In this document: in pieces, positions 25,424-38,907 of the stretch
Numbering within the stretch: position 1 is the stretch's first letter
How the letters are laid out: every line of letters begins with the position of its first letter
DNA from: Protopterus annectens
Taxonomy: Eukaryota > Chordata > Ceratodontiformes > Protopteridae
NCBI RefSeq assembly: GCF_019279795.1
Contig: NC_056737.1
Location: forward strand, 1,198,132,475-1,198,196,474
Direction of reading: 5' to 3'
Length of the DNA stretch: 64,000 nucleotides
Notes under the pieces: model-generated
Databases searched by the model: none
Seen by the model: the letters and a program-made list of their open reading frames with translations, nothing else
What the model was told of the DNA's origin: nothing
Translations under genes and position numbers: made by a program

Positions 25424-25950
25424 TCAGCATATGACACATGTGGGGGGATACACATCAGAAGGGCAGGGGTGTTTGACATTCACAAGCCCATGAACCCCCA
25501 GAAGGAAATAGTGGAAAGGAGATCCCCAGCCATGGGCAGCCACCACTGCACCAAAACAGCTGCAAAGGTGGCAGTGCTGGGGGCTGTCTAGGAGGGGCAG
25601 CCTCACCCTGTAAATGTGACACTCTGCCCTTGAGCTGGTGTATCTGGCCTCGAAACCCCTTATTGAGCCCCCTACGCACCACGCCCACGCCCAGGAACAT
25701 ACGACAGCGGACATGTTCCTGTCTGGACCTGCTCCCAGGGGGGACAAGCCCCATCCTCAGTGGTGGTGCCACCAGAAGGTGATGCAAAGCCAACAGAGGT
25801 AGAGGTCCAAGTCTGGGCCCCAGATGTGCTGGTGCCTGGTGCCATGGCCAGCTGAAGTGGGACAGGAGGTTTTGCCGGGACCTCCAAACCCATACAGCCT
25901 ATGGTGTTGCAGTTTAAACACAGATATGGCTTAGTAATAGTCAACAGCAT
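25424..25950 (-). other. Possible exon or decayed coding segment, unrecognised
   Basis: Two overlapping minus-strand frames are longer and richer in codons for Pro, Ser, Gly and Thr than their surroundings. One has VPAKPPVPLQLAMAPGTSTS and PSGGTTTEDG (25,672-25,950). The other has RGQIHQLKGRVSHLQGEAAP, a possible short coiled coil (25,455-25,793). The composition resembles the low-complexity tail of the Myb/SANT gene at 35-38.9 kb, but there is no motif identity. It is not assigned to a family, and may be chance. Confidence 0.2.
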
Positions 25951-28283
25951 GCATAGATATGACCATCAACCCAACACAACAGATGGTATACATTTGCAGA
26001 GGGAGCACAACACATGCATATATACTGCATGACATCTGTACTAAGTGTAGAAGATATGTGACTGCAGCTATGAACAGTGGCCAATTATTGGCATATCACT
26101 GAGAACCCCAGACAGTGTCTGTCATACCACTGTTTCATGTGACATATGTCCAGTCAGGGATGTGATGGCAGTAACACATCACTATCACCATGTACTGGCT
26201 GCAATCCTCACACTATGCTCCTGCTGTTCACAGATGTGTGTTCAGTGAGTAACACAGGAAACAAATGGTTCCACACACTGACCAGTCCACAGATGGCCCT
26301 ACAGATGGGGGTCCCTCACGAAGAGAGCACTGTCTTGTCAGTTTTAAAACATGCAGAATAGCCATTACCACACACAACTTGTTAAACAGGCCATAGTCTC
26401 AATGAAGCATAGCTACACTTACATGCTGTAGTCATGTCTGGCACATCACCCTCCTGTCTTTAGGCTATTTCCCCACTGTGTATGTTGTTTGAGGAACATC
26501 CAGGTATCACCTGTAATGCCGTTTCCAAACACCAGATCCAGGTACCACTCACAGCGACTGTCATGGGCATACGCCAACATGATGTTCCTAGATATTGTAC
26601 TGTGTTTTTCATGCAAAAGGCTATGGGAACATCATCACAGCTGTTCCACATGCAATCAGCTAGAGGAGGGCTGCAATAGGTGCAGAGGCCTTCACCTGAT
26701 CATGACCATCACTTACAATACACAAGCTGAGCAGGTGTACACCTCCACATCCACCAGAGAGTGTGTGGGAGGGACAGACAGAGGCAAACTACATTAGAGA
26801 AAAGCTTGGAGACTAAAACCTAAGCATCGTCTGTCACACACCTACCAGTACAGGGGTCAAACCCCTGGCCGACTAGTCATTACTATTACAAGTGCATGCA
26901 GTTACTCCATGTGCCACAAAGCTGACATGTTGGCATGCTGCAAGAACATATATGTGTGTTGGTAAGCGACATCTGCAACAGAGATATAGTAGACATACAT
27001 TAGGTGTATCACACATGGCTGTCCACATGAACGGATGTCATTGTCAACACAACCACACTCTCTAATGGACTCACATTGACACTCTTTGCCAGGCCCACAA
27101 ATATACTCCCTAACTACTAAGGTTGCCACACTGCAGTAATGCACAGGTACTACATGCACCACAGGGGATATCTAGAGGTTCTATGGGCTAGGGCATGTGA
27201 ACATGTTTGATATCTGTTGGTATGCCAGTGGGAGTTATACTGGGAGTGACTGTGGTTGGGAGCATCATACCTCACATGCAGACATGAGGTGCCAGTACTG
27301 ACATGCATGTGTGTTTGCTTCATGGGTGTGTAGTGGTTGGCTGTGCAAGATGGCTGTACAAGGCTGGGTGAGGGGTAATCCTTGGCATCACACCACCCAA
27401 CAATGGTGTACACTGTGGTACAGGGGTGTAGTGTCTGCAATGTCCCACACAGATGGGTATTGTATGAACTGCCCTGACATCCTGGTTACCATTGTGTATG
27501 GGCATAGCTTTGCAATGCATGCCATGTCTGTGTTTGATAGCCCTTGGCATGACATTGCCTGGGATGTGCATGCCCCACAATAATGTACAGTGACATGTAC
27601 AGTTGTCCCTGGTTTGGCTGGCACATGTTGTGTACACAGACTGTTATCCTCCAATATGCCAGTACTGGCCTAGTGTGCCAGAGCCTGCTTATAGTCAGCA
27701 GGTTGACCCTGCACCTGCATTGATAGCATGATGCAGGTATTCCCTGGTGTCAGTAGCATCGGTCCATACAGGGCACATGTGTACGGCATTGTATGGCCTC
27801 TGTGGGTCACATTTGATGGCACCACATATGTTGCAGGCATCCAGTGGGGAACATAGTGAAGGCACATTGTCCACAATTATGTGCCTATTGTACGGCTGTA
27901 CAGGATACCATGTCCTCTGCAGCCCACTGCAATCACACCATGCCTACTATCTGTCATCAATGTGCAGGGTACTAGCAACATAGCAAGATATTCTAGGAAA
28001 GTGTGTGTGTGTATGACACATGGGTTCAGAACATATTCTGGGTACTAGTAGGGTTGCATACTTTGTTCACCAGGTCTTTTGCCAGATGTAGTGGTATGGC
28101 TTGCCAACACAGTCCCGTGACTGACTGACAGCTGAACTCCTCATGAGGTGGGCATTGTGACATAAGATGGACACCATATAGGAAAACTACAAAATCCTCT
28201 CTCCAACATGTCCAGTGGTTAGACACTCACAGCCACCTCCACACAGGCTCTGACAGTCAAACACACACACGCACACACACACA
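25951..28283. other. Unrecognised sequence with one SINE-like patch
   Basis: No protein family or tandem repeat is visible. A minus-strand tRNA-like patch at about 26,845-26,935 (complement of CAGGGGTCAAACCCCTGG and GCATGCAGTTACTCCATG) resembles the SINE units at 28.3-28.9 kb. Confidence 0.45.
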
Positions 28284-28939
28284 CCTACCATGTCCTGGAA
28301 TTGAACCCCTACCTCCCTAGTGTATCACACTACAGCAATACGCAGTTACAGCACGTGCTATGGTGAATACTGGGTTGCAGTACTCCTAGAGGTGTATTCC
28401 TAGGTGGGTGACATCAGCAGGATTGCCAAAGGTGGTCATGTGAATTGTACAGAGTGTGCATACTCTAAAAAGCTTTGTTCTTGTCTCAGGCAGACAGAGA
28501 GACACACACACACAGACAGCTGGTCTCTCTTGGAATAGAACCCCTACCTAACTAGTTTATTGCACTACAGCAATACACAGTTACAGCATGCGCTACAGAG
28601 AATACTGGGTTACAGCAACCCTAGAGGTGTATTTCTAGGTGGGTGGCATCAGCAGGATTGCCAAAGGTGGTCATGTGGGTTGTAAAGAGTATGCATACTC
28701 TAAAAGCATCATTTCTTTCACAGGCAGGCAGACAGACACACACACACACAGTTGACCTGTCTGGGATTAGAACACCTACCAAACTAGATTAACACACTAC
28801 AGCATTACGCAGTTACAGCATGCATCATGGAGATTACTGGTTTACAGCAGTCCCAGAGGTGTATTCGTAGGTGGGTGACATCAGCAGGAATGCCAAAGAA
28901 GGGCATTCCAAGTGTACTGCGGGTTGTACATGTCTGTTA

Positions 28940-28945
<6 letters not shown>
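28284..28945 (-). repeat. Tandem array of three SINE-like units, about 233-bp period
   Basis: Three consecutive units share ACTACAGCAATACGCAGTTA, then TAGAGGTGTATTCCTAGG, then CAGGATTGCCAAAGG and a short (CA)n. The complement of GGAATTGAACCCCTACC is a B-box-like GGGGTTCAATTCC. The third unit is shorter and lacks the end. Such head-to-tail SINE units are unusual. Confidence 0.75.
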
Positions 28946-29570
<625 letters not shown>

Positions 29571-29609
29571 GCATCGCTTGTGTTATAACATTTAAATCAT
29601 AAGCAGTTT

Positions 29610-29735
29610 GCCAGAGAAGGGATGGTTGTTGTGTATGTGGAGTTTGGGGTGGGGAATGATGGCTATTGTAATCTACCCCAGGGATTGTGGAGTTAGGGTG
29701 GGGGAATGATGGGTATGGACCTGCACCCCGGCAAC
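29610..29735 (+). repeat. Interspersed repeat (same family as 14.6 kb)
   Basis: CAGAGAAGGGATGGTTGTTG and TGTATGTGGAGTTTGGGG match 14,625-14,680. A partial second copy (GTGGAGTTAGGGTGGGGG) follows at 29,688. Confidence 0.6.
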
Positions 29736-30049
29736 CACTTGTATGCCACTGCTCGACAGTGGCACTGGAAAATAACATACCCAACTGTAGTCGTGCTTGA
29801 CTGTGTATTCTTTACAAATCCTAACTATGTAATACTTTGTAGAAACGGGTCACCACAGATGGCTACCATGGTGTGCTAAAATACATTACACATGTGTATG
29901 CCTGGCTACAGGGAAGTCACATGCACAAACATGCACACACATGCCAGTATTGCACATACACGTCTTGCCATTGTAAAGGTAACTAGTACAGTGGTATGCA
30001 GTTGGGGTATGTGCCACAGAACACATACACTTACACTTACTGATTCCAC

Positions 30050-30440
30050 GTCTGAGCTGGATGACATCACAGGACCGATTACTTGCAGTGGGGAGGGGGG
30101 GAAGAGAGAGGTTTAGAGGTGGACAAGGATAAAGGCCAGTGCAAAAGGAGGCATTGCTTTGGAATGCAGCAAAACCCACTGCCATGACAGGATGCCGACA
30201 CATATACACACACACAACCACACTCAGCCATTTGCTGACACACACACTCAGGCTTTTGCTGAGACACACACACACACTCAGCCATTTGCTGACACACACA
30301 GGTATTTGCTGTCACACACAAAAACACACAGTTGCCAGTGGTGGGATCAGAACTTCTGCCTATTTAAAGTTCACTATTACAATACTATGCAGTTACGAGA
30401 TGCACCACAGAGATTACACATTCCAAGGCAGTCAGATTGC
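30050..30440 (-). repeat. SINE-like repeat with internal minisatellite, minus orientation
   Basis: This contains about four units of CAGCCATTTGCTGACACACA type (30,222-30,320) and then the complement of a tRNA-like B box (TGGTGGGATCAGAACTTC). The complement of this segment recurs at 34,085-34,320, but there the minisatellite is shorter. Confidence 0.6.
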
Positions 30441-30639
30441 CCGTCTACAATTGAGGACAACAACAGGGAGACTGACAGTCATGAAGTACATAGCTGTAGA
30501 CCTGTGTGTTTAAAGTAGGTGTCCATTACAACCTGTATGCACAAACAAGACACATCATCCACAGGTAGGTCTGAGAGGTATAGTTGTTGCACAACAGGAA
30601 CCTGAACCGGAGTATGGCCATCTGTAGAATGGACAACTA

Positions 30640-30900
30640 CTATCACTATACAGGGTTACAGTGGGCATGCTCATACACTTAGTAGCACAGGGCCATTTGG
30701 GATGCACTATGACTACAACTACACAAGGTTATACTGGGCATGCTCATACACTTAGTAACAAAGGGCTTGTTGGATGCACTGACTCAAATTACACAAGGTG
30801 GCAGTGGGTATGCTCATACAATTAGTAGCACAGGGCTGTTTGGGATGCACTCTGATTCTAACCACTGAAGGCCACAGTGTGTATGATCAAACACTTACAT
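30640..30900 (+). repeat. 71-73 bp tandem repeat, about 3.5 units
   Basis: GGGCATGCTCATACACTTAG starts near 30,663 and 30,736 and, with changes, near 30,806 and 30,876. Units are clearly diverged from each other. Confidence 0.8.
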
Positions 30901-33640
30901 GTACTGAACACATTGTAATGGACTCCTATTGTAAACACACAGGTTTACAGCTAGGTACATCTTACCTGTCAGTATATATGCACATCATACTGGTTTACTA
31001 CCTGTTACCTGTATGTGGCCTGCAAATGATATATCTGTGTCTGTGCTGTGTGATACACATGCATACATGTACATGAAGTACACATGCATACATGTACATG
31101 AAGTACTGACATATATATATGTTACGTATACACATTCATGCATGTGTGGACATGACAGACAATAGGTTACCTGGGTCGCACAGGTGGATGCTACCTACAG
31201 CATGTGTCACACACCTTGCTGCCTTGAAAGGCATACATTGATAGCAGGTTGTGGACAGTGGCATTATACGTGGAACAGTGGCATGCGCAAGCATAATGTG
31301 TGAGCCACCTTGTGTAATGGTACAGAGGTGCAGGTGACAAGATGACCTCTCACGGCTGTGGTAGTAGTTGTCATTATTAGCAGGACTGCTACCCTAAGTA
31401 TATCTCACATTGGTCATATACCCAAGCTCTGCCGCTCTCTGTCACCTTACATGGGGAATTTGCTACCAAGCACATTAATGCCACATGCAGTGATGTCATG
31501 GTACGGGTGGCAACTGCTAGATCAAAACAATGAGACAATTGCCTGCTGTTATTATGAGGTCGTCCAATGTCTTTCATGACCGAACGACGAGCCTTCAACA
31601 CAGAGCAAATGCATCCATGTTACACGTGTGTGTGTGTGTGTGGATAATACCTAGGTCGCATTTACCTATATAGCCTCATTCCAAGGCAAATGTCCTACAC
31701 ACAGAAGTAACACCCTGACACCTACATGACAACTGCATTGGATGCCTATGCTAACCCGTGCTAGATGTGTGGCTTTAGTAATCCATTAGCTCAATATAGA
31801 ACCTACAATGGGGAATACCGACATCTATGCAGTGAAGATCACCTGGCTGAAGGCTCTGTAGTGCACAATTGCACTACCACCATATAACTCAGATCCAGAC
31901 ATGTGGGCCATTACAGTGGTATGGACCATACAAGGTGATGGTGTACACATATTCATAAAGGCTACTTACATGTAAGGACCACTACTCCAACATTACACAT
32001 CACAGATGAGTCAGGTACAGGTGACAGTGGCAAATGCTGCATTCTAGGTTGTATCCACATATACATCCACCACCTTGTTCCCAGACTACCAACACACATC
32101 CATATGTGGTATGACAAAGTATGGGAGACCACCAGATAAACCTCAATTGGTGGACTGTACCTAGGCCTACATCAGCTGTGCAATGTACCCACATACAGAC
32201 ACAGCTGCATAATGTGTTATGCAATGCAATAATACCACTGTTTGTAACCTGCTCAGTTGTGCACATACCAGGGTCCCTCGGATGTTGTCAGCATTAACAC
32301 GGTCAACTGTGGCTGTACACCAGTAACCAACACCCTCATGGTTGGATATGACCTAACTGTACCTGCCCTGGATATGTACATCCCACACTCATACAACATA
32401 TATTACATTACCATAGCTTTCAATTACCTTTCTACATACAGGTGGCTATTGTCATTACACACATGCACATGGCAGAAAGCATGCTAACAGTACATAAGGT
32501 TCGATATCTATGTTGACAGAGGTAATATCCCCTCTCTAATGGTCACCCATGACACCTATCGTATCATACAACACCCCATGTGGCATGTATGTCTTTAGAC
32601 ATGCCCACCTAATGCAATGCTTACAAACATACCCAAATAACAGGACTATAGGACCTACACAAGGCCTGTATTGACAGACTCAGGGAAATCCAGCTCTGCA
32701 CTGTATGTTCCTGAGTGGTCACAGGTGATATGTTCATGACATGTACAAACATGTGTGGCCACAGCTCCTACATATACCCCATGTCAACAATTGCAAGCCA
32801 TGCATGCTGTGTGCTGTCTGGACATTAGCCTCAGTACCACAATAGCCAGTACATGCTGGGGTGAGATGTTTACAAGCCACAGATGCTCTGTTATGTTTCA
32901 CACATGGGGTGGGGAAGGTGTGGAACGTATCCTCTTGACCTGCTAGTGCACATACTGATGTAGACCACATATATGTACATGTATTGCTGTTTGTATAGAT
33001 TCCATGTGTGTGCAGTGTCTGATGTCTGAAGGTGACTGTTGTTTTAGTACATCATGCTGTTGCAATACAGGCTCAACATTGCCAACTGTATATGGTGATA
33101 TGCTCTAAGTACAGTAAGCCGTACATGAGGTATGGACAGATGTTTGGACATGACTACTAAGTGGTGGGGCTTCTTTGCAGATGAATGATTACTGAGGACA
33201 GCTCACTGGTGTGTTACAACCTGTCCTACAATAACCTGTGTACCTGCTAAGGTCAGGTTTTGTTAATTGAAGTGGAAGACATACAATGTAGAATGCTGTA
33301 AGGGTGACACCAAAGGCAAACCCCATGACACCTGTAACAGTAATACCTCCCTTGTGCATATATTGTGCATATATCAGCACAGTTGTCACAGGAAAGAGTC
33401 AGTAAGCATTGTACTGGATGTGATAGTGCTGTACTGCTGTAGTACATATCATGAGATAGCCATGTGTTTGATTCACAGTACTGGCATGTGTGGGTGTGTG
33501 CCCATATATGTCACGTATGGTTGGGAATACCTCCCACATGATATCACTCTCCTGAACACTGTTGGTGACAACAGTACAGAGTGAAATGTAGAAAGAAAGC
33601 CATAGTCAGGTAGTTAAACCACACACATGTAAAGTGTCTG
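30901..33640. other. No feature seen
   Basis: About 2.7 kb with no recognisable gene. It is rich in alternating purine-pyrimidine words such as ACATGTGT and TGTACATG, which look like remnants of old microsatellites. Short duplicated words (ACACATGCATACATGTACATG at 31,051 and 31,078) are present. Confidence 0.5.
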
Positions 33641-33676
33641 TACGTGTGTGACATAGGGGTATATCTTTGTGAATGC

Positions 33677-33679
<3 letters not shown>

Positions 33680-33741
<62 letters not shown>
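33680..33741. repeat. (GT)n microsatellite
   Basis: About 60 bases of uninterrupted GT dinucleotides. Confidence 0.95.
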
Positions 33742-33744
<3 letters not shown>

Positions 33745-34084
33745 ATGCCTGTCTGGTTCCTGGAGTGAGTCTGTATGTTACCATAGTGGAATGTTAATGA
33801 CCCCTCTCTCCATCCACTCAAAGCAGTGTAGCATGCCTGCTGATAACATCAGTCGTAGACTGGCATACTAACCGCCTGTTAACATGTATGCCCTGGGGTG
33901 TGACCTGTTGTTACATAGCCTACTGATAGACCCCCCCCTCCCCACATACACTCACTGCACTTTAGTATCCCTGTCGATGTCCTTGATCTTGGGCCATTCC
34001 AACTATCTGTACATGTGTAATCTCTATGGCACGTTTTGTAATTATGTAGTACTATAATGATGATATGCACATAGGCAGGGGTTG

Positions 34085-34345
34085 ACATCCGAACACTGGC
34101 AACTGTGTGTGTGTGTGTCAGAGTGTGTGTTACTGTGTCTGGAATCCCTTAGTGTGTGGGTGAGTCTGTGTTTGCATGCTGTCATGGCAGTGGGTATTAC
34201 TGCTTCCCAATGAGATGTTACTATTTCCACTGGTCTTTACCCTTGTCATGTAGCATACCACACTTTTACCCACTCCGCGCTCCAGGTAACTATACCTGTG
34301 ATGTCACCCACAATGGATGCGGCGGCTCTGAACACAGTAGCTTAC
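34085..34345 (+). repeat. SINE-like repeat, plus orientation, inverted partner of 30.05-30.44 kb
   Basis: CACTGGCAACTGTGTGTGTG, CTGTCATGGCAGTGGGTATT and TGTGATGTCACCCAC are complements of words in 30,060-30,345 in the reverse order. Confidence 0.6.
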
Positions 34346-35007
34346 TACACAGCTATCATGCTCTTGGATCATTAGAACAAGAAACATAATTGAAACATGG
34401 GAGAATATAACTGTGATGTGAAGCTACAAAGTGCATGCAGGTATTGTCATACTGACCTATGGGTATTCAACATGTACATATTGGACACCCGCATGCACCA
34501 ACATCCCTCGGCACATGCAACTACACCTGAAAGAGGAAGGCAGAACATCAGGATCACCATGCTGTCAGTGTTGTTACACATGATACATGCTGTCAAACGT
34601 ACAAAATGCATTCCAAAACTGCAATACATGTTATGTCTGCTGCCTGTCAACACTACTCAACAATATTAATCTACAATCGTCTACCTAGTATATTCACCCT
34701 GTGCATCAGACCATATGAACATGTCCCTGCACCAATGGTGTGGATGACTGGGATCCGGCACAGGCTTCATCATATGCACAGGGTGATAATGTTTGCCAGA
34801 GGCCTAGGCTGTGCCATTGGATGACATCATGCATTTGTGTTAAGGCCTGTGATATCATTGGGCATGTGTGGATGTTATGCGTGTGTGTGTTGAGGTGCCC
34901 TACATTTGTTTCCAGTGTGTGTATGAATGCACACAAGTCTGGTATGAGACTGGCCTACACAGGGGTAATTTTGACAGCTGCAGACTGTACAAGGCATGTG
35001 TCACAGT
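34346..35007. other. No feature seen
   Basis: Unrecognised sequence downstream (in transcript sense) of the Myb/SANT gene's second exon. It could hold its 3' UTR, but no clear signal was identified. Confidence 0.4.
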
Positions 35008-35939
35008 TCACAGTGTCTGGCCATGGCCACGTGACCTGTGCCTGCCAAGGGTTGCATGGGCACTACCAGGCAGAGGTCCAGATTGGGTACCGTCTGAGGA
35101 CACATATCCACTGAAATCGTGTCCCTGTTGGGACCGTCCATGACCACGTGCACATAGCCTGCTGCATCCTGGTGTGGACCGCACAGCACCAGCAGCACTG
35201 CTACTGCTACCGCCACTATGGGAGGGGGCATGTGCAGTAGCATGCTCACGTAGACCTTCAACAGGTGATGTAGCTGGCTTACATCTACGTGCCCGACGCC
35301 TCGCTCCCACCAGATGTTCCAGCAATGACATTCCACGCTCAAGGATTGACATGCCATGGTCAAGGACTCCTACCATATCACCCAATCGTCTAGCCAAAAC
35401 ATCTGCAAGATGATGGTGAGCATTTGCAAGTGCCTGGATGTTGTCGGTTAATGAACGGACTGCAACCCTCTGAAGCCTCAGATCGTCTCTGTTATGCCAT
35501 TCAGCATGTGTCTGTGCCTCCATTACAGCCCAAAACATGCATCTGGTGACACCAGCTGATGTGCTTGGTCCCGCTGAGGCATGTTGGCCAGTGGTCCTCC
35601 TACGAGCAGCGCTGGGCACATGCCTGTGTGAGACATCACCTGTCTGTTGACTGGGAGCATGGTGTGTAGGCACACCTTCCATAGTCACCACACTTCCCTG
35701 TTCCATGCTACCACCCGCCAACTGTCCTTCCTCTATGGCCGGTGGTGATGGGGTATGTGCAGGCAGGGGAACTGTGTGTGGGGATGAGGGAGAGACAGGT
35801 GGAATGGCAACCAATGGCACAGATTCAGCCCCTGACAACCCTGCCTGTGCCTCAATCATACTATCATCATCACTGCTAGAGTCTGTGGTGACACTAACAT
35901 CAGGTGGACCACAGGAGGGCAATGCACCTACATCAACAC
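35008..35939 (-). CDS. Exon 2 of a Myb/SANT-like protein gene (candidate)
   Basis: An uninterrupted minus-strand frame of about 310 codons, the longest non-transposon-enzyme frame in this part. It begins with an acidic Ser/Asp stretch (TTDSSSDDDSMIEA), passes a Pro-rich region (PPVSPSSPHTVPLPAHTPS) and an Arg-rich turn. It then enters a long helical segment with spaced Leu (AVRSLTDNIQALANAHHHLA to MSLLEHLVGARRRARRC) suited to coiled-coil dimerisation, and ends in a Ser/Gly/His-rich tail. A strong acceptor, TTGTCTTCCTCTCACAG, precedes it at 35,940-35,956. Known: Myb/SANT partner proteins of Harbinger transposons, and host genes derived from them, have an N-terminal Myb domain followed by such low-complexity and helical regions. 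The matching Myb domain is about 2.5 kb upstream. Exon phases do not match directly (see finding). Confidence 0.5.
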
Positions 35940-35974
35940 CTGTGAGAGGAAGACAATAACTGTACATTACAAGT

Positions 35975-36090
35975 TATACCAGACACACACACGCACACAC
36001 ACAGAGACACAGACAGAGACACACACAGACACACACAGACAAACACACAGACAGACACACAGACACACACACAGACACACACACACACAT
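35975..36090. repeat. (CA)n-rich microsatellite inside the candidate intron
   Basis: Imperfect CACACA/CAGACA repeat next to the splice acceptor of the candidate exon 2. Confidence 0.9.
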
Positions 36091-36099
36091 ATGCTACAT

Positions 36100-38476
36100 G
36101 CATGTGATATGGCAGATGGCATTCAGCTTAGACAATTATAGTTTCAGCTTAGGCAATTATAGTGGTAGTCATCATACATCCCTGAGTTGCACACAACAGC
36201 ATGCATGTGGTATAGCAGACAGCATGCACCTTACATAATTATAGTGGTGGTTAGCATACATACCTGTATTGCACCCTTTGTGTTAGTAGCCTATGCCTCA
36301 TACCTGCAACACAATGCATGCACTTTGCACCATTGCACTGCACTGCCATGGTGTGTGCAACATACACCACATGTTACCAGACCATCGTCGACCTTTGTAC
36401 ATCTGCCACTGATGCTTTGTGGTGGCCACCACCCCTATGTGTGAGGATATGAGCAGTAGGGTATGTCAACTGCATACTATGTTTGTCTGAGCCCTAGCTT
36501 GCAAATCTCCCCCAAAGCAGTGAATGTCTGTTCAACATTATTCTGCCTACCCCTGAGCTGAGTGTAGACATTGTGCATGTGACTGTACACACATGTTTGA
36601 CATGGCTGTCCCTACTTTGCAATGGTGCCACAGACCAGCACAGGTTTACAGTACACCAGCCTGCTGTGTGGCGTATGACCTTGCCAATCACATGTAGTAT
36701 GACATGTCTTCTGCTGACATGTTGAATGACATGCATACATGTGTAACACAATGGTGTCCTTTCCAATCTACAGTACAGTAATGGTGTCTCAATGCAGGGA
36801 CGTGTTATACTAACATGGAACTTCAGCTGATGTAATGTTGTCTGTCAACCCTACAAATATGCAGGGACATACTGCATATTGAGCTGATGTGCATAGACAT
36901 TGCAGGGCATCATGTGGCTTCACAATTGCTGTACAGTGTGAGCTACTGACATGGTTCATAGCCATGACTATGTTTACATACAATACATATCTAATCTGGA
37001 ATGTGACCCACGTCAATGAGGTGTATACACAATAAACCCTAATGTGGAATGTGTGACACAGGTCACAGAAGGGTATATGAATGACACCCCTGCCCATCTG
37101 CAATCATATTACTGATACCTGCCAACTATACCCACACATGGCTAATGTACACGTTCTCTATGTCCCTCATGCCATCTGTGTACCTCACACACATGAGGAG
37201 CTGGCATGACAGTGATGTCTGACACCAGCAAGGTGAATCTACTGTATATGTGGCTTGATGTGAATGTAAGTGATGTTGTGCAACACATGTATGTATTTGG
37301 ATACTGTATAGGTGTATGCTTCCATGTCGTGACACACTCCAGATGTTCAAGACATGTTATGTGGTGGTTTCATGTTATGCCTACACAAGACGTGCACAGG
37401 CCTGTATGATGTTTAGTGTTTCACATCTGCAATATCACCATTACACAAGGCCATAGTTGTATTGTGTCAAGCCAATGTACAACAGGGTGTACACACATGT
37501 ACATCACTTCTACTGTGTGCTTTGCTTCAAGTCTCTGGCCATCCTCCATGGCCATGTGTACACATGTGCAGTCCAATGGTTGTGATGGCCATCTTCTTTC
37601 ACATGTCAGTGTTATCCCATATGACATACACCCATATATGTCATATGCTCCACTGAGGACAGGGTTATGCAGACAAAGGGTGGTATGTATGGGCTGTGAG
37701 ACATGTTTTGTAGGATAGTTGAGAAGTGTTGCAGTCAGCCCACTATATGTCATGGGCATGTCTGATAGCACATGACAGTGTGTGCATTCATAGCAAGAGT
37801 ATACTCCACAAGGGTGTATCCTGTGGGCTGGGCAAACTCCACCTCCAACATATTTAGTGTGCGTGCACACATATGCTCTATGTACAGTACTGTTCGTATT
37901 CCCAACATGTGTAATGCTGATATGTAATACCTGTCCCTACAGTGGAACACACCTCCACCATTGTATTCACTGTTGTCCACACATCTGGCAATGACAGTTT
38001 GGAAGGTTTAGTGTAGGTGTTTCATATAGTCTACACTTGTTTCACATAGGTAAACAGTCTGATGAATTGCAGGTCTGACCAGTGTCTATTATCAGGACCA
38101 CATACATTATGTGTACGTGTGTTATGGCAGATAGCATGCAATTAATATGTTTCATGCAGTATCAAGCCTGGTAAATAATAACAATCTCACCTGACATAGG
38201 CTGCTGTCACTGCAAAATGCCAGAGGTACCTAATTAGGGGTGTCACAGCAGTAAGATTATCCACACCTGTGTGGTAGCTACATGGTGCAATGTCTATGTT
38301 AGCACATAAGCCAGTGCAATACACTATCCTATGGAGTATGCACATCTGTGCATACATACAGTAGCAGGCTATAATATGTGGCATGTGTGCATACCTTGCA
38401 TATGATGTTACATTACATATTGTACAGTAACACATGCAACTATGTGATATATGGTTGTGTTTTATGTGCAGTAGGG
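36100..38476 (-). other. Candidate intron of the Myb/SANT gene
   Basis: About 2.4 kb without coding homology. A partial tandem duplication of about 105 bp (CATGCATGTGATATGGCAGA at 36,100 and CATGCATGTGGTATAGCAGA at 36,201) is followed by an AATTATAGTGGTGG-type word in both copies. Nothing else is seen. Confidence 0.45.
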
Positions 38477-38482
38477 ACTTAC

Positions 38483-38890
38483 CAGGCAACTCCAGGATTG
38501 GTGAGAGACACCCACCTCCACAATACCAGCTAACGCTTGTGGATGGAGGTCTGCAGGTCTCCCCAGGTTGGCCAGTAGCTCCTCTGTACATGTGAGTGAG
38601 GGCTGGGTGAGTGGCCCCCCACCTGTTGCACCTTGTTCCCTGGCAATTGCATTTGCACGCTGTTTCACCCATCTTATCTGGTCAGTGCAGTGTCGGCGCA
38701 CCTGCTGATAGCTGCAATTGTGGCTGCCAACATCATTTACCCTCCTGCAGAGTTCCTCCCACATGGCATCCCGCTGCTGTGCATCCTGTGGCACATGGCT
38801 GAAGAGTGTTGTGTACTTGTCGAGGAGGTATGGGATGAGGACCTCATCCTCCAAGCAGCTGTATGGTGGCAGTTGGGTATAGGGCATACC
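38483..38890 (-). CDS. Myb/SANT DNA-binding domain exon (candidate exon 1)
   Basis: The minus-strand frame encodes CLEDEVLIPYLLDKYTTLF, then QQRDAMWEELCRRVNDVG and YQQVRRHCTDQIRWVKQRAN. These match the three-helix, tryptophan-containing pattern of the Myb/SANT-like domain in proteins that accompany Harbinger transposases. Trp in MWEEL and IRWVK sit at the expected helix cores. The domain would bind DNA or the transposase. The exon ends CTG|GTAAGT (donor at 38,477-38,482), a near-consensus splice site. The start is unclear: the usual short N-terminus before the EDE is missing, because a CR1 element begins within about 20 bp upstream. No DDE transposase exon is visible nearby, so this is either a decayed transposon partner gene or a host-derived gene. 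Confidence 0.6.
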
Positions 38891-38907
38891 TGGAAGGCAT
38901 AATACCT

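Noticed and set aside
34740-35143. Plus-strand frames with Cys/Val-rich sequence
   Set aside because: Overlap the antisense of the Myb exon 2 end and GT-rich DNA; no homology.
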